The position numbers and the translations under genes are program-made. This document shows, in pieces, positions 1 to 9,550 of a DNA stretch of 64,000 nt; positions within the stretch are counted from its first letter, which is position 1, and the number at the start of each line of letters is the position of its first letter. The notes beneath the pieces were generated by a model. The model was given only the letters and a program-made list of their open reading frames with translations. It searched no databases and was not told the DNA's origin. The stretch lies in contig NZ_CP102512.1 of assembly GCF_024612015.1 (NCBI RefSeq), forward strand, positions 7,750,001 through 7,814,000, written 5' to 3'. The stretch comes from Streptomyces sp. CA-210063. Lineage in GTDB: Bacteria; Actinomycetota; Actinomycetes; Streptomycetales; Streptomycetaceae.

Positions 1-1
1 C

Positions 2-694
2 CATGTCGCGCTCACCCTCCAGCACAGCTTCCTGCCCAAGCGGGTGCCCGAGTTCCCCGGCCTCGAAGTGGTCGTCCGGTACGTCCCCGCGTCCCGCCAG
101 ACCGAGATCGGCGGCGACTTCTACGCGGCCCTGTCCACCCCCCGCGGCGTCCTCACCGCCGTCGGCGACGTCGTCGGGCACTCGCTGGAGGCGGCCACCG
201 TGATGGTCGAGATCCGGCACGCCCTGCGCGCCTACTGCGTGGAGCAGTCGGACCCCGCGGCGCTCGCACAGCGGCTCGACGGGATGCTCCAGCACTACCA
301 TCCCGACGTCACCGCGACCGTCTGTCTGGCCCTCGTCGAACCGGACAGCGGGCGTGTACGGGTCGCCAACGCGGGCCATATCCCGCCGCTGATCGTCCGT
401 GAGTCCGGCGAGGCCGAGTATGTGAAGGCCGCCGGGCCGCTCCTCGGGCTCGGCCTCGAACGGCCCGAGCCCACGGAGGTGGTGCTGTGGCCGACCGATC
501 GGCTCCTCATGGTCACGGACGGGCTCGTCGAGACCCGGGGCATCGATCTCTCGCTCTCCCTGGAGCAACTGCGGGCCGCCGCGGCGGACGCTCCGGCCGG
601 GACGGTCGCGTTGTGCGACACGTTGCTGCACTGCTTCGGGCGGGACCGGGAGGACGACATCGCCATGCTGGCGTTGCGTCTGCGGTTAGGGTGA
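2..694 (+). CDS. SpoIIE-type PP2C serine/threonine phosphatase, C-terminal part (cut by window start)
   Basis: The frame is open from the window edge to a TGA at 692-694, so the N-terminal part is missing. The visible region is a SpoIIE/PP2C phosphatase domain. It has a metal-binding GGDFY motif, then GDVVGHS, a helical stretch, AGHIPPL, and VTDGLVE followed by a terminal DDIAMLALR. In Streptomyces such domains usually follow PAS, GAF or HATPase modules and dephosphorylate anti-sigma-factor antagonists; which sensor this one carries cannot be seen. The next gene starts 4 bases after its stop, so the two are probably co-transcribed. Confidence 0.9.
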   Translation, partial: HVALTLQHSFLPKRVPEFPGLEVVVRYVPASRQTEIGGDFYAALSTPRGVLTAVGDVVGHSLEAATVMVEIRHALRAYCVEQSDPAALAQRLDGMLQHYHPDVTATVCLALVEPDSGRVRVANAGHIPPLIVRESGEAEYVKAAGPLLGLGLERPEPTEVVLWPTDRLLMVTDGLVETRGIDLSLSLEQLRAAAADAPAGTVALCDTLLHCFGRDREDDIAMLALRLRLG

Positions 695-698
695 CCTC

Positions 699-1055
699 AT
701 GCCGCAGATCACTGTTGACTACTCCGCCGTACTCTCCGAGGGCTTCGACCGGCCCGCCTTCGCCAAGGCCCTGCACGAAGAGGTCGTACGCACCGCCGCC
801 GCCAAGCCGGAGGCCTGCAAGACGCAGTTCCGGGCGACCGAGGACACGACGGTCGGGCCGGACACGGACGGCCACGGGATCGTGCATGTCACGCTCGGGC
901 TGCTCGCGGGGCGGACCGACGAGACCAAGGTGACGTTGACGGAGAACGTGCTGGGGTTGCTTCGGGAGTATGTGAAGCCTTCGGCGGGGCTGGCGTTTCA
1001 TGCGTCGGCGGAGGTGCGGGACCTTGATCCTTCGTACCGGAAGTTCGAGATCTAG
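699..1055 (+). CDS. 5-carboxymethyl-2-hydroxymuconate delta-isomerase (CHMI) family protein
   Basis: This 118-residue protein begins MPQITVDYS, with Pro at position 2 as in the tautomerase superfamily, where the N-terminal proline is the catalytic base after methionine removal. Length and overall pattern fit the CHMI family of homoprotocatechuate degradation. No other aromatic-catabolism gene is nearby, so the physiological substrate is uncertain. The AGGGTGA preceding the ATG overlaps the stop of the upstream phosphatase gene, which suggests translational coupling. Confidence 0.75.
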   Translation: MPQITVDYSAVLSEGFDRPAFAKALHEEVVRTAAAKPEACKTQFRATEDTTVGPDTDGHGIVHVTLGLLAGRTDETKVTLTENVLGLLREYVKPSAGLAFHASAEVRDLDPSYRKFEI

Positions 1056-1085
1056 GCGCCGTCGGGGCTGCTGAGGGGGTCGGCT

Positions 1086-1152
1086 GCGGGAGCGTCGTGG
1101 TTGTTCGCGCCCACGCGGCGGAGCCGCAAATCGACTCAGCCCCGCGCCCTTA
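1086..1152. repeat. Intergenic repeat, family B (single copy) overlapping the tetR stop
   Basis: The stretch GTTGTTCGCGCCCACGCGG, then GGAGCCGCAAATC, then CAGCCCCGCGCCC lies between two convergent genes. The same module, with small changes, replaces part of the right arm of the family A element at 31510-31702. The minus-strand TetR gene ends inside it: its TAA is 1150-1152. It is probably a mobile-type intergenic palindrome that doubles as the transcript end. Confidence 0.55.
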
Positions 1153-1845
1153 GAGGCCGTGCCCCAAAGTTACTAGGCGCCCCGCCAGGTCGCTGAACGG
1201 GCCGTCCTTCGGCTCGGCGGCGAGCATTGTGCGGACCAGGGCCGCCATTTCTTCGTCCTGGGCCGCGCTCACCGCCGCCAGGGCCGCGAAGTCGTGGACG
1301 AGTTGGATCTCCAACTCGTCCCTCGGGACGCGTCGGCCGTCCAGCCAGATCAGGGCCGTCGACTCGGCCAGGGAGATCCAGGAGCGGATGACGAGTTCGA
1401 GGCGGGCTGGTGGGGTCTCGACGTCCAGGTGCGACAGGATTTGGACATAGGCGGCCTGGCGCACGCCGTCGATGAGGGCGTTGGCGCGAGACGATCCGAC
1501 GGCGGGGCCGCCGCGCATCAGGGCGGAGAAACCGGGGCCGTGTTCGTCGACGAAATCGAAGAAGCGGTGCATCACACGGAGCAGGCGGGCACCGAGCGGC
1601 CCCTCGTGGGGTTCCACGAAACGGTCGGCGAGATCGTCGGAGGCACGCTTCAACGCGGCCTCGTACAGGCTGAGTTTGCCCGGGAAGTAGTGGTAGACGA
1701 GCGGGCGTGAGATGCCCGCCGCCGACGCGATCTCATCGATGGAGACCTCGTCGGGAGAGCGCCGGCTGAACACTTCGAGAGCGACCCCGATCAACTGCTG
1801 CCGCCGCTCCTCCACACCCATCCTGCGGCGCTCACCGGTTCTCAT
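1150..1845 (-). CDS. TetR family transcriptional regulator
   Basis: This is a 231-residue TetR regulator. The N-terminal helix-turn-helix spans about residues 12-60, with VSIDEIASAAGISRP followed by LVYHYFPGK, the canonical recognition-helix signature. The remaining 170 residues form an all-helical ligand domain with no recognisable specificity. There are two in-frame ATGs nine codons apart (1845 and 1821); the longer form is given. No adjacent divergent target gene is evident, since upstream of it lies the end of the next minus-strand gene. Confidence 0.9.
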   Translation of the reverse strand: MRTGERRRMGVEERRQQLIGVALEVFSRRSPDEVSIDEIASAAGISRPLVYHYFPGKLSLYEAALKRASDDLADRFVEPHEGPLGARLLRVMHRFFDFVDEHGPGFSALMRGGPAVGSSRANALIDGVRQAAYVQILSHLDVETPPARLELVIRSWISLAESTALIWLDGRRVPRDELEIQLVHDFAALAAVSAAQDEEMAALVRTMLAAEPKDGPFSDLAGRLVTLGHGL

Positions 1846-1905
1846 GCGAACACCTTACCGATTGATTCCAGCCTGTCAGGGGCTGGATCGCGGGTAGGTG
1901 TTCGA

Positions 1906-3846
1906 TCACTGGGCCGACTGAAGCCCCTCGATCTCCCGGCCGTTCGCCAGCGTGCCCTTCAACTCCGCCTGGGCGCCCTCTTCGGCCGGTACGGCGAGGA
2001 GGTTGCCCGGCGCCGAGCCGCTCGCCCCGCCGGTCAGTTCGACGGACACGGTGTCCTTGCTGCCGGCGGCGAGCAGGTACGAGTCGCCGGTCGCGGACTT
2101 CCAGGGGCCGGCGGCGAGCACATGAGGGTCGGCGGGGCCGCAGGCGGGGACCTCGTCGGCGGCCCCCGTGATGTACGCGCCGGCCGCGGTGCTGAACTGG
2201 GTCAGTGTCCGCGTACCCGCGCCCCGCCAGGTCTCGGTGCGGGTGCACACCCAGTCGGCGTCGCCGCTGCCGTCGGGCAGTGGCTGGCGGGCGAACTGCC
2301 AGGCGTTCACGGTCCGCACACCCTGCGACCGTACGGCGGCCAGGGAGCAGGCGAAGGGCGCCCAGGTCGTCGGGGAGGCCGACGCGTCACGGCCGGGCGC
2401 GGCCTGTGGGCGGCCGACCGTGAGGTGCGCGAGGGTCACCTCGGACAGGTCGGTCAGCAGCCGTGTACCTCCCCACGCGTCGGTCAGCTGCAGGACGTCC
2501 CACGACCGGCACTCCCCGGTACGCACCGCCGGGCTGGCGAACGGGGCCGTCGCCCCGTCCTTCGTCAGCGCGAGCGCCCGCACCTCGGCGTCGGGCTTCG
2601 CCAGATCCCGTACGGCCGCCTCGCGCACCCAGGGCGCTGTCAGATAGCGGACGTTGCCGTCGGCCCGGCCCAGCACCAGGGCGCTCGCAGCGGGGCCGGT
2701 CGCGCCGTCGACCCGGGTCAGGTCGACGGCGGCCAGGTCCGGGTCGTCGAGGGGTTCCGCGTAACGGGCGATGCGCAGACCGTCGTGGAGCAGGACCACC
2801 CGGAGGTTGTCGACCTCGCCCGCGTAGAGCAGTTGCGGCGGGCCGGGCGGGGGGCCGGCCGGCGTGCCGGGGGTGACCGAGACCTGTACGGACTCGCCGG
2901 GGCGGGCCCAGACCGCGAGGGCGCGGCGCAGCAGGGCCTTGTCCTTGGTGAGGTCGCCGCGCGCGGGCCAGGTGGTGAAGTCGGTACGCCCCGTCGCCTG
3001 CCACGCCGTGGCCGTCGCCGACGTCAACTTGGCCGGGTCGAGGGCGGCTTGGGCCGCCGGGTTCCGCGCGTACGAGGGTGCCGCGGCGCCGTCGGGGCCC
3101 CAGCCCTCGCCGGGCAGGCCGAGGAGTGCGCCGCACACGACCACCGCGGCCGTGGCGGCCAGCGCGGCCTTCATGTGCTGGCGGCGGCGCATCAGATCGG
3201 TGGGGCGGGCGTGCAGCGAGCAGGGGTCGTACTCGGGGGAGGAGAGGAGCGGGTACTGCTGCGGCGAGACGGAGTCGGCCTCCGCCAGTGCCGCCGCCGG
3301 GTTGTCCACGTCGGCCTCTTTGAGGAGTGCTCTGATCTGGGGGTCGGGCAGCTTCTCCAGGCCGCGGAGGACGTAGGCCACGCGGGCCGGGGAGGTGAGC
3401 GCCGACAGCCGCTGGTCCAGGGCCAGTTCGTCGGCACCGCCCGAGCGGGGGAAGAGACGCAGGCCCCACACCTGGGGGAGCAGGGGCGGCAGTTGCGACC
3501 GTTTCGGCCACGCCTTGCGGCGGAGGGGGAGGCCCGCCTCCAGGGCGGTGCGGACCACTTGCAGCCGGACATAGGCGTAGCCCGGGTTGTGTTCCCGGCC
3601 CGCCACGGTCGCCTGCGCCGGGATCACGAATGCCGACTTGCGGCCCCTCGGCAACGCCCGTTGCGTCAGCGCGTGTGCCGTCAGTACGCGGCGGTTGCGG
3701 CCGAGGGCCGGGGGCAGCGTGAGATACGCGAGGCGGACCAGGCGGGGGTAGTGCTCGACGAGCGCGGCCTCCGCCTGGTCGATGTCCACGACCGATTCCT
3801 GGGCGCGGGACGATGCGGGGCGCTGGGCGACATCCTGTGACTGCAC
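1906..3846 (-). CDS. Conserved membrane-anchored hypothetical with N-terminal helical (sigma-like) region
   Basis: About 646 residues. The first ~210 are helical and cytoplasmic, with stretches such as LVEHYPRLVRLAYLTLP and LRGLEKLPDPQIRALL that are faintly reminiscent of sigma-factor regions. One transmembrane helix follows a basic RRRQHMK segment near residue 230. The C-terminal ~380 residues would be extracytoplasmic, with a few cysteines. Start choice is uncertain: the open frame reaches a TTG at 3855, the GTG at 3846 is given, and a GTG at 3789 (VDIDQ) also fits the region that looks conserved. Function unknown; the topology would suit a signalling or anti-sigma-like role, but that is inference. 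Confidence 0.75.
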   Translation of the reverse strand: MQSQDVAQRPASSRAQESVVDIDQAEAALVEHYPRLVRLAYLTLPPALGRNRRVLTAHALTQRALPRGRKSAFVIPAQATVAGREHNPGYAYVRLQVVRTALEAGLPLRRKAWPKRSQLPPLLPQVWGLRLFPRSGGADELALDQRLSALTSPARVAYVLRGLEKLPDPQIRALLKEADVDNPAAALAEADSVSPQQYPLLSSPEYDPCSLHARPTDLMRRRQHMKAALAATAAVVVCGALLGLPGEGWGPDGAAAPSYARNPAAQAALDPAKLTSATATAWQATGRTDFTTWPARGDLTKDKALLRRALAVWARPGESVQVSVTPGTPAGPPPGPPQLLYAGEVDNLRVVLLHDGLRIARYAEPLDDPDLAAVDLTRVDGATGPAASALVLGRADGNVRYLTAPWVREAAVRDLAKPDAEVRALALTKDGATAPFASPAVRTGECRSWDVLQLTDAWGGTRLLTDLSEVTLAHLTVGRPQAAPGRDASASPTTWAPFACSLAAVRSQGVRTVNAWQFARQPLPDGSGDADWVCTRTETWRGAGTRTLTQFSTAAGAYITGAADEVPACGPADPHVLAAGPWKSATGDSYLLAAGSKDTVSVELTGGASGSAPGNLLAVPAEEGAQAELKGTLANGREIEGLQSAQ

Positions 3847-3932
3847 GTTCAACAAAACGAGCGAATGGTCCGATGGTCACCTTGCCGCTCCGCTGGGGTT
3901 GGGCGGGGCGCCTTAGGGGGTGGGGGCCTGTG

Positions 3933-4115
3933 TGTTGGCGGGTGCGGGTCATGTGTGGTTGCTCGCGCAGTTCCCCGCGCCCCTAAAAGACCAGGCCCTG
4001 CGGGCCTGAAAGACGACGGCCCTGCGGGCCGAAAAGCACGGGGCGCAGCCCCCTGCTTTTCAGGGGCGCGGGGAACTGCGCGACCAGCCCCCACCCACCC
4101 GCACCCGCCGACACA
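3933..4115. repeat. Family A palindromic intergenic repeat, copy 1
   Basis: The outer arms read GGCGGGTGCGGGT and, inverted, ACCCGCACCCGCC. Inside are GCGCAGTTCCCCGCGCCCCT and its inverse, and the centre has modules of the form CCCTGCGGGCC flanked by GAAAGAC. It fills the gap 3' of the minus-strand GH89 gene and would fold into a long hairpin, so it can serve as that gene's terminator. Related copies lie near 17.3, 27.1, 31.6, 37.8, 51.2 and 55.3 kb. Confidence 0.8.
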
Positions 4116-4142
4116 CACGCACCCCCACCCCCTGAGGCGCCG

Positions 4143-7100
4143 CTACGTGAGCGACCAACCGCTGAACTCGACCGTCCCCCGCACCCCGCTCCCTCCATTC
4201 GTCGCGCTCATGAACAGGCCCACATCCTGCGCCCCCGCCGCCGCCCCCGGCACACCCACCGTCGCCACCACCCGCCAGCTCGCCCCCTCATCGATCGAGC
4301 ACTCACCCGTGTACGAACCCACCCCCACCCGGGTCAACCGCAGCACCACCGGCGCCTTGATCCCCGTGATCCGCCGATACGTGTCGAGCGTCCCGTCCCC
4401 CGTGCTGTCGTACGACAGGACCACCCCGTTCGCCGGAGTGACCGCCAGATTCAGGAACCCCGGCGACCCGGCCGTACCAAGGCTGTCGCGCACCACGATC
4501 CCCGCCCGTGCCCAGTTCCCCGTCGCCGCCTGGGAGTCGACGCGGAGGGTGACGGACGTGCCGTCCCGCAGCTCGCCCGGCCGGTAGAGCGTGCCGAACT
4601 CCGTGGTGCCCCGCCAGAGGTCCGCCCCCGCACCATCGATGGCGAAACGGTCCTCCAGCTGCCCGAAGACGGCCCCGTTGGTGGTGTAGGTGCTCCACCC
4701 CGAATCCAGTGGCCCCGCCTCGAAGAGCGTTCCGTCGAAGCGGCCGTTCACCCGGTCCTCGCCGCGCGGCCCGTACTGGACGGTGATCGTGTAGGGGAGG
4801 GGCCGCAGCGGGCGGTCGAGCGGTGTACCCGGGGCGTTCGCGCGCCAGCGGACCGTGCCCGAGCCGGCCGCCGCAACGCTCGCCAGCGAGGTCGGCCCCT
4901 CGGGTTCGGCCGTACCGTCGAACCCGGTGAGGGCGAAGTCCACACGACCGGTGGCCCGCAGCCCGTTGACGTTGCGGAAGACCGCCGACACCCGCGCACT
5001 CCCGCCGGGCGGCAGCACCGGCGGCTCCGCGGTGACGGTCAGCGTCCCCTGGTACGGCGCCCGCGCCAGTACGTCACGCACCCGCACCGCCGACGCGTAC
5101 GCGTCCCCCACCGGCCGCAGCGGATAGTCCTTCCGCTCCCGCGTCCACGGCTCCTCGAACGCGAACCAGTCCACGGCCGCCGGAGCGGTCCCCGTGGCGA
5201 GCGCGTCCTCCAGGGTGTCCAGCCACTTCTGCCAGCGCGGGACGTAGAAGTCGGCCATGAGGCCGTTCCACTCCCGGTTGCCGTACTCGTGCAGGTTCCC
5301 GGTGTCGGAGGTCGCGCGCCCGCCCCACACCGTGATCAGGACCTTCGCCGTCCGTTCGAACTCCGCCCGCTCGGCGTCGTTCGTCGCCATCAGCCGCGCC
5401 TCGTTCACCCAGGGGCCCAGCAGGAAGGCCCCGCTGGTACCCGTGACCTCGTCGGACAGCCGCATCAGCCGCAGCCAGAGGGTGGACAGGGTGCGGAAGG
5501 TCTCCAGGTCCTTGCGCTGGTAGGCGGCCCGCAGCTGCGGCAGGTACTGGCGGCTCCGGTGCGCGAGCGCCTGCCTCGCCACATCCACCACGTCGTACCT
5601 GTACGCCGCGTTGCCGCGCAGCCCGCCCGCCACGCCCAGCAGTCCGGCGAGGGCCGCGTCGAAGCGGCCCGGGTCGTACGTCAGTGCCCTCGGCGCGTAC
5701 TCGGCGGCCCGGTCCGCGGCGAGGTCGGGGCGTGCGCAGAAGAGGGAGTCGTGCGGGTCGCTGCGCTCCACGGCCTGCTGCTGGTAGGCGGTGTCGTGCA
5801 ACGCCCGCCAGGCTCTGCGGGCCGAGTCGTCGCGGCCGCCGTAGCGGAAATCGGCGTACGACGAGAACCAGGCCGCCCGGTCGATCTTCCTCGGGGTCCA
5901 GGCCAGTTCGGAGAAGAGCTCGAAGGCCGCCGGGTCGCGGTCGGTGGCCTCCGGCATGAACGCCGTACCGGCCAGCGCACTGCCCGCCTTGTCCCGCCAC
6001 GCGAAGAACTTGTCGTTCCAGAGGTGCGCGCGGGCCCCGATCGTCGTACGGCCGCCGAAGTTGGGGATCGTGCCGAAGCAGTACGGGGTGCCGCCCCAGT
6101 CGCGTTCGCGGTCGGTGACGCTCGTGTAGCGGTCGGAGACGCCGTCGACGATCAGCATCTTCGACCTGTCGATGGCGTCCACCAGCTCCGGCAGCGGGTT
6201 CTCCTGCCAGCCGAGGATCACCCAGGTGGCGCCGGGGTGGGCCGTCCGCAGGGCCTTCTCCACGCCCTGCGCCGCGTCCGGCACCGGTACGTCCCCCGCC
6301 GTGCCGCCCTCGTGGAGGAGGTCCATCTTGAAGTGGGACGCCTCGCCGAACACGTCCTTCGCGTGGCCGTAGAAGGAGGCGGCGACCCGGGCGAAGGCGT
6401 CGGTGCGTGGATCGAGCCAGTCGGGGCGTTCGAAGCCGTGCCAGATGCCCTGCGGGACGACGTGCGCGTCACCGCCGTTGCGCTCCACGAACTCCTTGGG
6501 GACATGGCCGTAGTAGCCGGGCAGGACGGGGGACATGCCGAGTTCGCGCAGACGGTCGGTGATCCGGCGGCCCAGTGCGGCCCGGCGGGCGATCAGTTCG
6601 GGGGAGAGGGGGCCGCCGTAGCCGGAGAGGTTCTGGAGCAGCCACCAGGGCTGGTGCGAGGGGGCGGGGAGCCAGGCGCGGGACTCCTCGTCGGAGTAGC
6701 CGAAGTCCTTCAGCAGCCGGTGGTAGACGGCCTCCATGCCCGCGATGACCAGGACCTCGTTGCAGCCGTGCGCCGCCAGCAGGTCGATCTGGTGCTCCCA
6801 GTACGACCAGTCCGCGTACGGGGCGGTGTAGCCGTCGTTGGTGTCGTTGAGGGCGAAGCGGTGGGGGAGGGCGGTGGATCTCTCCAGGGAGCGGGCGGGC
6901 GCGGGGAGGCGGCTCGGGAGGTCGAGTTGGCTGCCGTTCCAGGCGAGGTGGGCCCCGCAGACGTACTTGAGGTACCAGTGGACGCCCATGAGCAGGGTGG
7001 CCGGTGTCGTGGCCTGCACGTGGACGCGCCCGGTGGTGCCGGTGACACGGAATCGGTCGACGGTTCCGCTCCGGTCGAGGAGACTGAGCCGGAACTGCTC

Positions 7101-7271
7101 GGCGTGGCCGGGCAGCAGCCGATTGAGCGCGGAGCGCGCGGGAGCCGTATCGAAGGCGGGGCCCCCGCCGGGGCTCTCCGCGGCGTGGGCCGGTACCGAC
7201 CACTCCAGGGCGGTGCCGAGGCCGATGACACCGGCCGAGCCCAGCACCGTGCGTCGCGACGGACTGTTCAT
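4143..7271 (-). CDS. Secreted alpha-N-acetylglucosaminidase (GH89, NAGLU family)
   Basis: 1042 residues. The Tat-type leader has SRRTVLG and is followed by a hydrophobic stretch ending AHA. The NAGLU N-terminal domain (about 45-130, with LLMGVHWYLKYVCGAHLAW) precedes the barrel (about 135-480). Family landmarks are RFALNDTNDGYTAPY, DLLAAHGCNEVL, QPWWLLQN, MDLLHEGG and VILGWQENPLPELVD; acidic residues in the last two are candidates for the catalytic pair. A helical domain follows, then a NEW3-like beta domain (about 750-830) and a C-terminal concanavalin-like, DUF1349-like sandwich (about 860-1042). It removes terminal alpha-linked GlcNAc from exported glycans. No sugar transporter adjoins it. 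Confidence 0.93.
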   Translation of the reverse strand: MNSPSRRTVLGSAGVIGLGTALEWSVPAHAAESPGGGPAFDTAPARSALNRLLPGHAEQFRLSLLDRSGTVDRFRVTGTTGRVHVQATTPATLLMGVHWYLKYVCGAHLAWNGSQLDLPSRLPAPARSLERSTALPHRFALNDTNDGYTAPYADWSYWEHQIDLLAAHGCNEVLVIAGMEAVYHRLLKDFGYSDEESRAWLPAPSHQPWWLLQNLSGYGGPLSPELIARRAALGRRITDRLRELGMSPVLPGYYGHVPKEFVERNGGDAHVVPQGIWHGFERPDWLDPRTDAFARVAASFYGHAKDVFGEASHFKMDLLHEGGTAGDVPVPDAAQGVEKALRTAHPGATWVILGWQENPLPELVDAIDRSKMLIVDGVSDRYTSVTDRERDWGGTPYCFGTIPNFGGRTTIGARAHLWNDKFFAWRDKAGSALAGTAFMPEATDRDPAAFELFSELAWTPRKIDRAAWFSSYADFRYGGRDDSARRAWRALHDTAYQQQAVERSDPHDSLFCARPDLAADRAAEYAPRALTYDPGRFDAALAGLLGVAGGLRGNAAYRYDVVDVARQALAHRSRQYLPQLRAAYQRKDLETFRTLSTLWLRLMRLSDEVTGTSGAFLLGPWVNEARLMATNDAERAEFERTAKVLITVWGGRATSDTGNLHEYGNREWNGLMADFYVPRWQKWLDTLEDALATGTAPAAVDWFAFEEPWTRERKDYPLRPVGDAYASAVRVRDVLARAPYQGTLTVTAEPPVLPPGGSARVSAVFRNVNGLRATGRVDFALTGFDGTAEPEGPTSLASVAAAGSGTVRWRANAPGTPLDRPLRPLPYTITVQYGPRGEDRVNGRFDGTLFEAGPLDSGWSTYTTNGAVFGQLEDRFAIDGAGADLWRGTTEFGTLYRPGELRDGTSVTLRVDSQAATGNWARAGIVVRDSLGTAGSPGFLNLAVTPANGVVLSYDSTGDGTLDTYRRITGIKAPVVLRLTRVGVGSYTGECSIDEGASWRVVATVGVPGAAAGAQDVGLFMSATNGGSGVRGTVEFSGWSLT

Positions 7272-7388
7272 CTGTGTGCCCCCTGTGTCGACAGTGGCGG
7301 CACGCTAACGGGACGACCGTCCGTGAACAACGGTGCGCACGGAGCTGGCGAGTTCACGTCGCCGGAATGGACCCGGAGGTACGTACGC

Positions 7389-7856
7389 ATGAGTTGGACG
7401 AGGAAGAGGCTTGTGGGAAGCGCGGCCGGAGCGGTCGTGGCCCTGCTGGCGCTGACCGGCTGTGGTTCGGGCGACGACGCCGAGGCGGCGGTCCCCAAGA
7501 CGGCGACCGGGACGCTGGAGCACATCGCGGGCGAGGTGGGCTGCAAGCCGGACATGCAGACGGACGCGGACACGATCCGGCAGGCCCTCTGCACGAACAA
7601 CGACGGCGACTTCGACGGCAAGTTCGTCCTCGCGACCTTCGCCACCGACCGCGGCCAGGCGGAGTGGCTGGCCGGCGCCAAGGACTACGGCGGCTACTAC
7701 CTCGTCGGCCGCAAGTGGGTCGCCGTCGGCGAGGAGAAGACGGTCACCGGGCTGCAGGGCACGCTCGGCGGGGAGATGCAGGAGGGGTCCGCGCACATGA
7801 ACCCCGGTGGCAGCCACAACAACGGCACGCACACCAGTGGCAGCCACAGCGGCTGA
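7389..7856 (+). CDS. Small secreted lipoprotein, function unknown
   Basis: This 155-residue protein has a clear lipoprotein signal: a basic N-terminus, a hydrophobic core and the lipobox ALTGC. The mature part has two cysteines (CKPDM and LCTNN) about 22 residues apart, a mixed alpha/beta stretch and a His/Ser/Gly/Asn-rich tail. The ATG at 7389 is chosen because GGAGG at 7375-7379 precedes it by nine bases; longer forms of this frame only run antisense through the GH89 gene. It is transcribed divergently from GH89 and convergently with the DUF1996 gene. Confidence 0.85.
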   Translation: MSWTRKRLVGSAAGAVVALLALTGCGSGDDAEAAVPKTATGTLEHIAGEVGCKPDMQTDADTIRQALCTNNDGDFDGKFVLATFATDRGQAEWLAGAKDYGGYYLVGRKWVAVGEEKTVTGLQGTLGGEMQEGSAHMNPGGSHNNGTHTSGSHSG

Positions 7857-7900
7857 TCGCGCGGGCTGATCGCGCGGGTCGCGGCTTCGGGGAAGACGAA

Positions 7901-7930
7901 AGCCGGCGGTGGGAGATCCCACCGCCGGCT
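7901..7930. terminator. Bidirectional rho-independent-type terminator
   Basis: A perfect 14-bp inverted repeat (AGCCGGCGGTGGGA, two-base centre, then its complement) sits between the convergent lipoprotein gene (ends 7856) and DUF1996 gene (ends 7973). There is no long T tract, as is usual in Streptomyces. Confidence 0.85.
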
Positions 7931-7972
7931 TCCTCGTTACCGCGTTACTGCCTCAGGGGTGCCGCTTCAGGA

Positions 7973-9550
7973 CTACTGGCAGTCCTGGCCGCTGTTGATG
8001 CAGTCGACCACCTGGTTCATCGTGTTCTCGTCGAAGAAGTTGATGAAGTCGTTGTGGTCGGTGATCGGCTTGTGCAGGTTCTCCGGGAAGGAGTCGATCG
8101 CGAAGGGGTTCACGACCTGTCCGTTCTGGATCTGCGGGGCCGGGACGTCGTAGACCAGACGGACCTGGAGCTGCGGGATGGCCTGGAAGCCGTTGGAGCA
8201 GCTGCCGTCCTGCTCGACGAAGTCGACGTGCGTGCGGTGGTTGGCGCTGTCGATGTTCTGGCCGTCCCAGCAGCTCTGGAAGAAGGACGTCCGCACCACG
8301 GAGCTGCCCTCGGGGCAGATCGGGTACTTGTCCGTCAGCTGGCGGTCCTCGAAGCCGGTGCAGCTCCAGTTGGTGTTGGCGTTGCCGAGGCCGTTCACGA
8401 ACGCCTTCGCGTCACCGGTGATGATGCGCAGGGCCGTCGGCATGGCGACGACATCGCCCTGCTTGTTGCCCACGAACTTCAGCTCGGCCTGGCTCGGCTC
8501 GACGATCTTGCCGACGTTGCCGTCCTGACCGCCACCGGGCTGACCCGCGTCGATGTCCTGCGTACCGTCCTGGATACGGATGACCGGCCAGAAGTACGAC
8601 GACTTGTCACCCTGGTTCTGGCAGGTGGTGTCGGCGTTCGCCAGGTCCTGGTCGCTCGCGAAGGCGTTGTTGCTCTGGTTGCCGACGTAGTCGTGCTGGT
8701 GCTGGGCACCGTTGCTGACACCGGGGGCGACGATCACGTTGTCCGAGTTGCGGAGCTCGTTCTCGTTGGTGCCGCAGTTCGTCGTGAAGGTACCCGTCGA
8801 ACCGCCGTCACCGTTCGCGGCGAGACCGTTTCCGTTCACACCCTGCGGGCCGCCGTTCGGCTGGACCTGCGTGATGTCCTGGAAGTCGGCCGCGACCGGA
8901 CCGTTGCCGGCCTGACCCTGGTCCTGGCCCTGACCGTTGTCCTGACCCTGGCCGTTGTCCTGGCCCTGGTCCTGACCCTGGTCCTGGCCGTTGTCCTGAC
9001 CCTGGTCCTGGCCGTCGCCGCCCTGGTTCTGACCGCCGCCGTTGCCGCCCTGGTTCTGGCCGCCACCGGCGTTGGTCTGGTTCTCGTCCACTACGCCCTG
9101 GCAGGTGGCGAGCTGGTCCATGCCCTGCGGAGTCTTGCCGCCCGCGTTCCGGATGTTGATGCCGATCCGGTCGAGCGTGGCCACTCGCTTGGACTTCAGC
9201 GGGCCGAGAATCGCGTTGTTGACGAAGCCGGCATCCCCCGCCTGGGCCTGGCGTGTGTCCGCGAGGCGCTTGTAGGCCGCGGTGATCTGCTGGTCCAGGA
9301 GCGCCAGCTCCTTCGCGACACCCTTGCGCGCCCTCTTGGGCACGCTCGTCAGCTGCTGACCGACGTCCGGGCAGTCGATGGTGGCCACCTGTGCGGAGGC
9401 CAGTGTGCTGTTCTGCTTGGACTTCGACTCACCGGCCGAGGCGTAGAAGTTCGCCCAGACCAGCCCGCCACCCGCGACCGCGAGCGCCGCGGATGCGGCA
9501 ATGGCCCGAACGGCCAGCGGCGAACGTCGTTTCCTTGTGTTGCGTCCCAT
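7973..9550 (-). CDS. Secreted DUF1996 protein with Gln/Asn/Gly/Asp-rich repeat linker
   Basis: 525 residues. It has a basic N-terminus and signal/anchor helix (about 14-34), then a helical region (about 50-150) with CPDVGQQL and a second cysteine. A low-complexity linker (about 155-215) is built of GQDQ, GQDN and GQ units. The DUF1996 domain (about 225-525) has HQHDYVG and six or more cysteines likely to be disulfide-bonded ([27 protein letters not shown]). DUF1996 occurs in secreted bacterial and fungal proteins and its activity is not established. The GAGGAG ribosome site is only five bases from the ATG. The helical region resembles that of the secreted protein at 14629-15321. Confidence 0.9.
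   Translation of the reverse strand: MGRNTRKRRSPLAVRAIAASAALAVAGGGLVWANFYASAGESKSKQNSTLASAQVATIDCPDVGQQLTSVPKRARKGVAKELALLDQQITAAYKRLADTRQAQAGDAGFVNNAILGPLKSKRVATLDRIGINIRNAGGKTPQGMDQLATCQGVVDENQTNAGGGQNQGGNGGGQNQGGDGQDQGQDNGQDQGQDQGQDNGQGQDNGQGQDQGQAGNGPVAADFQDITQVQPNGGPQGVNGNGLAANGDGGSTGTFTTNCGTNENELRNSDNVIVAPGVSNGAQHQHDYVGNQSNNAFASDQDLANADTTCQNQGDKSSYFWPVIRIQDGTQDIDAGQPGGGQDGNVGKIVEPSQAELKFVGNKQGDVVAMPTALRIITGDAKAFVNGLGNANTNWSCTGFEDRQLTDKYPICPEGSSVVRTSFFQSCWDGQNIDSANHRTHVDFVEQDGSCSNGFQAIPQLQVRLVYDVPAPQIQNGQVVNPFAIDSFPENLHKPITDHNDFINFFDENTMNQVVDCINSGQDCQ
8905..9075 (-). repeat. In-gene repeat tract encoding GQDQ/GQDN linker
   Basis: Degenerate 6- to 18-bp units (CCTGGTCCTG, CGTTGTCCTG as read on the plus strand) encode the Gln/Asp/Asn/Gly linker of the DUF1996 protein. 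The tract has the repeat structure expected of a length-variable spacer between the anchored helical part and the DUF1996 domain. Confidence 0.8.

Noticed and set aside
2122..3840. A 572-codon plus-strand frame opposite the membrane-anchored hypothetical
   Set aside because: Gly/Arg/Val-rich shadow without ribosome site or domain; the minus-strand frame has a membrane helix and normal composition.
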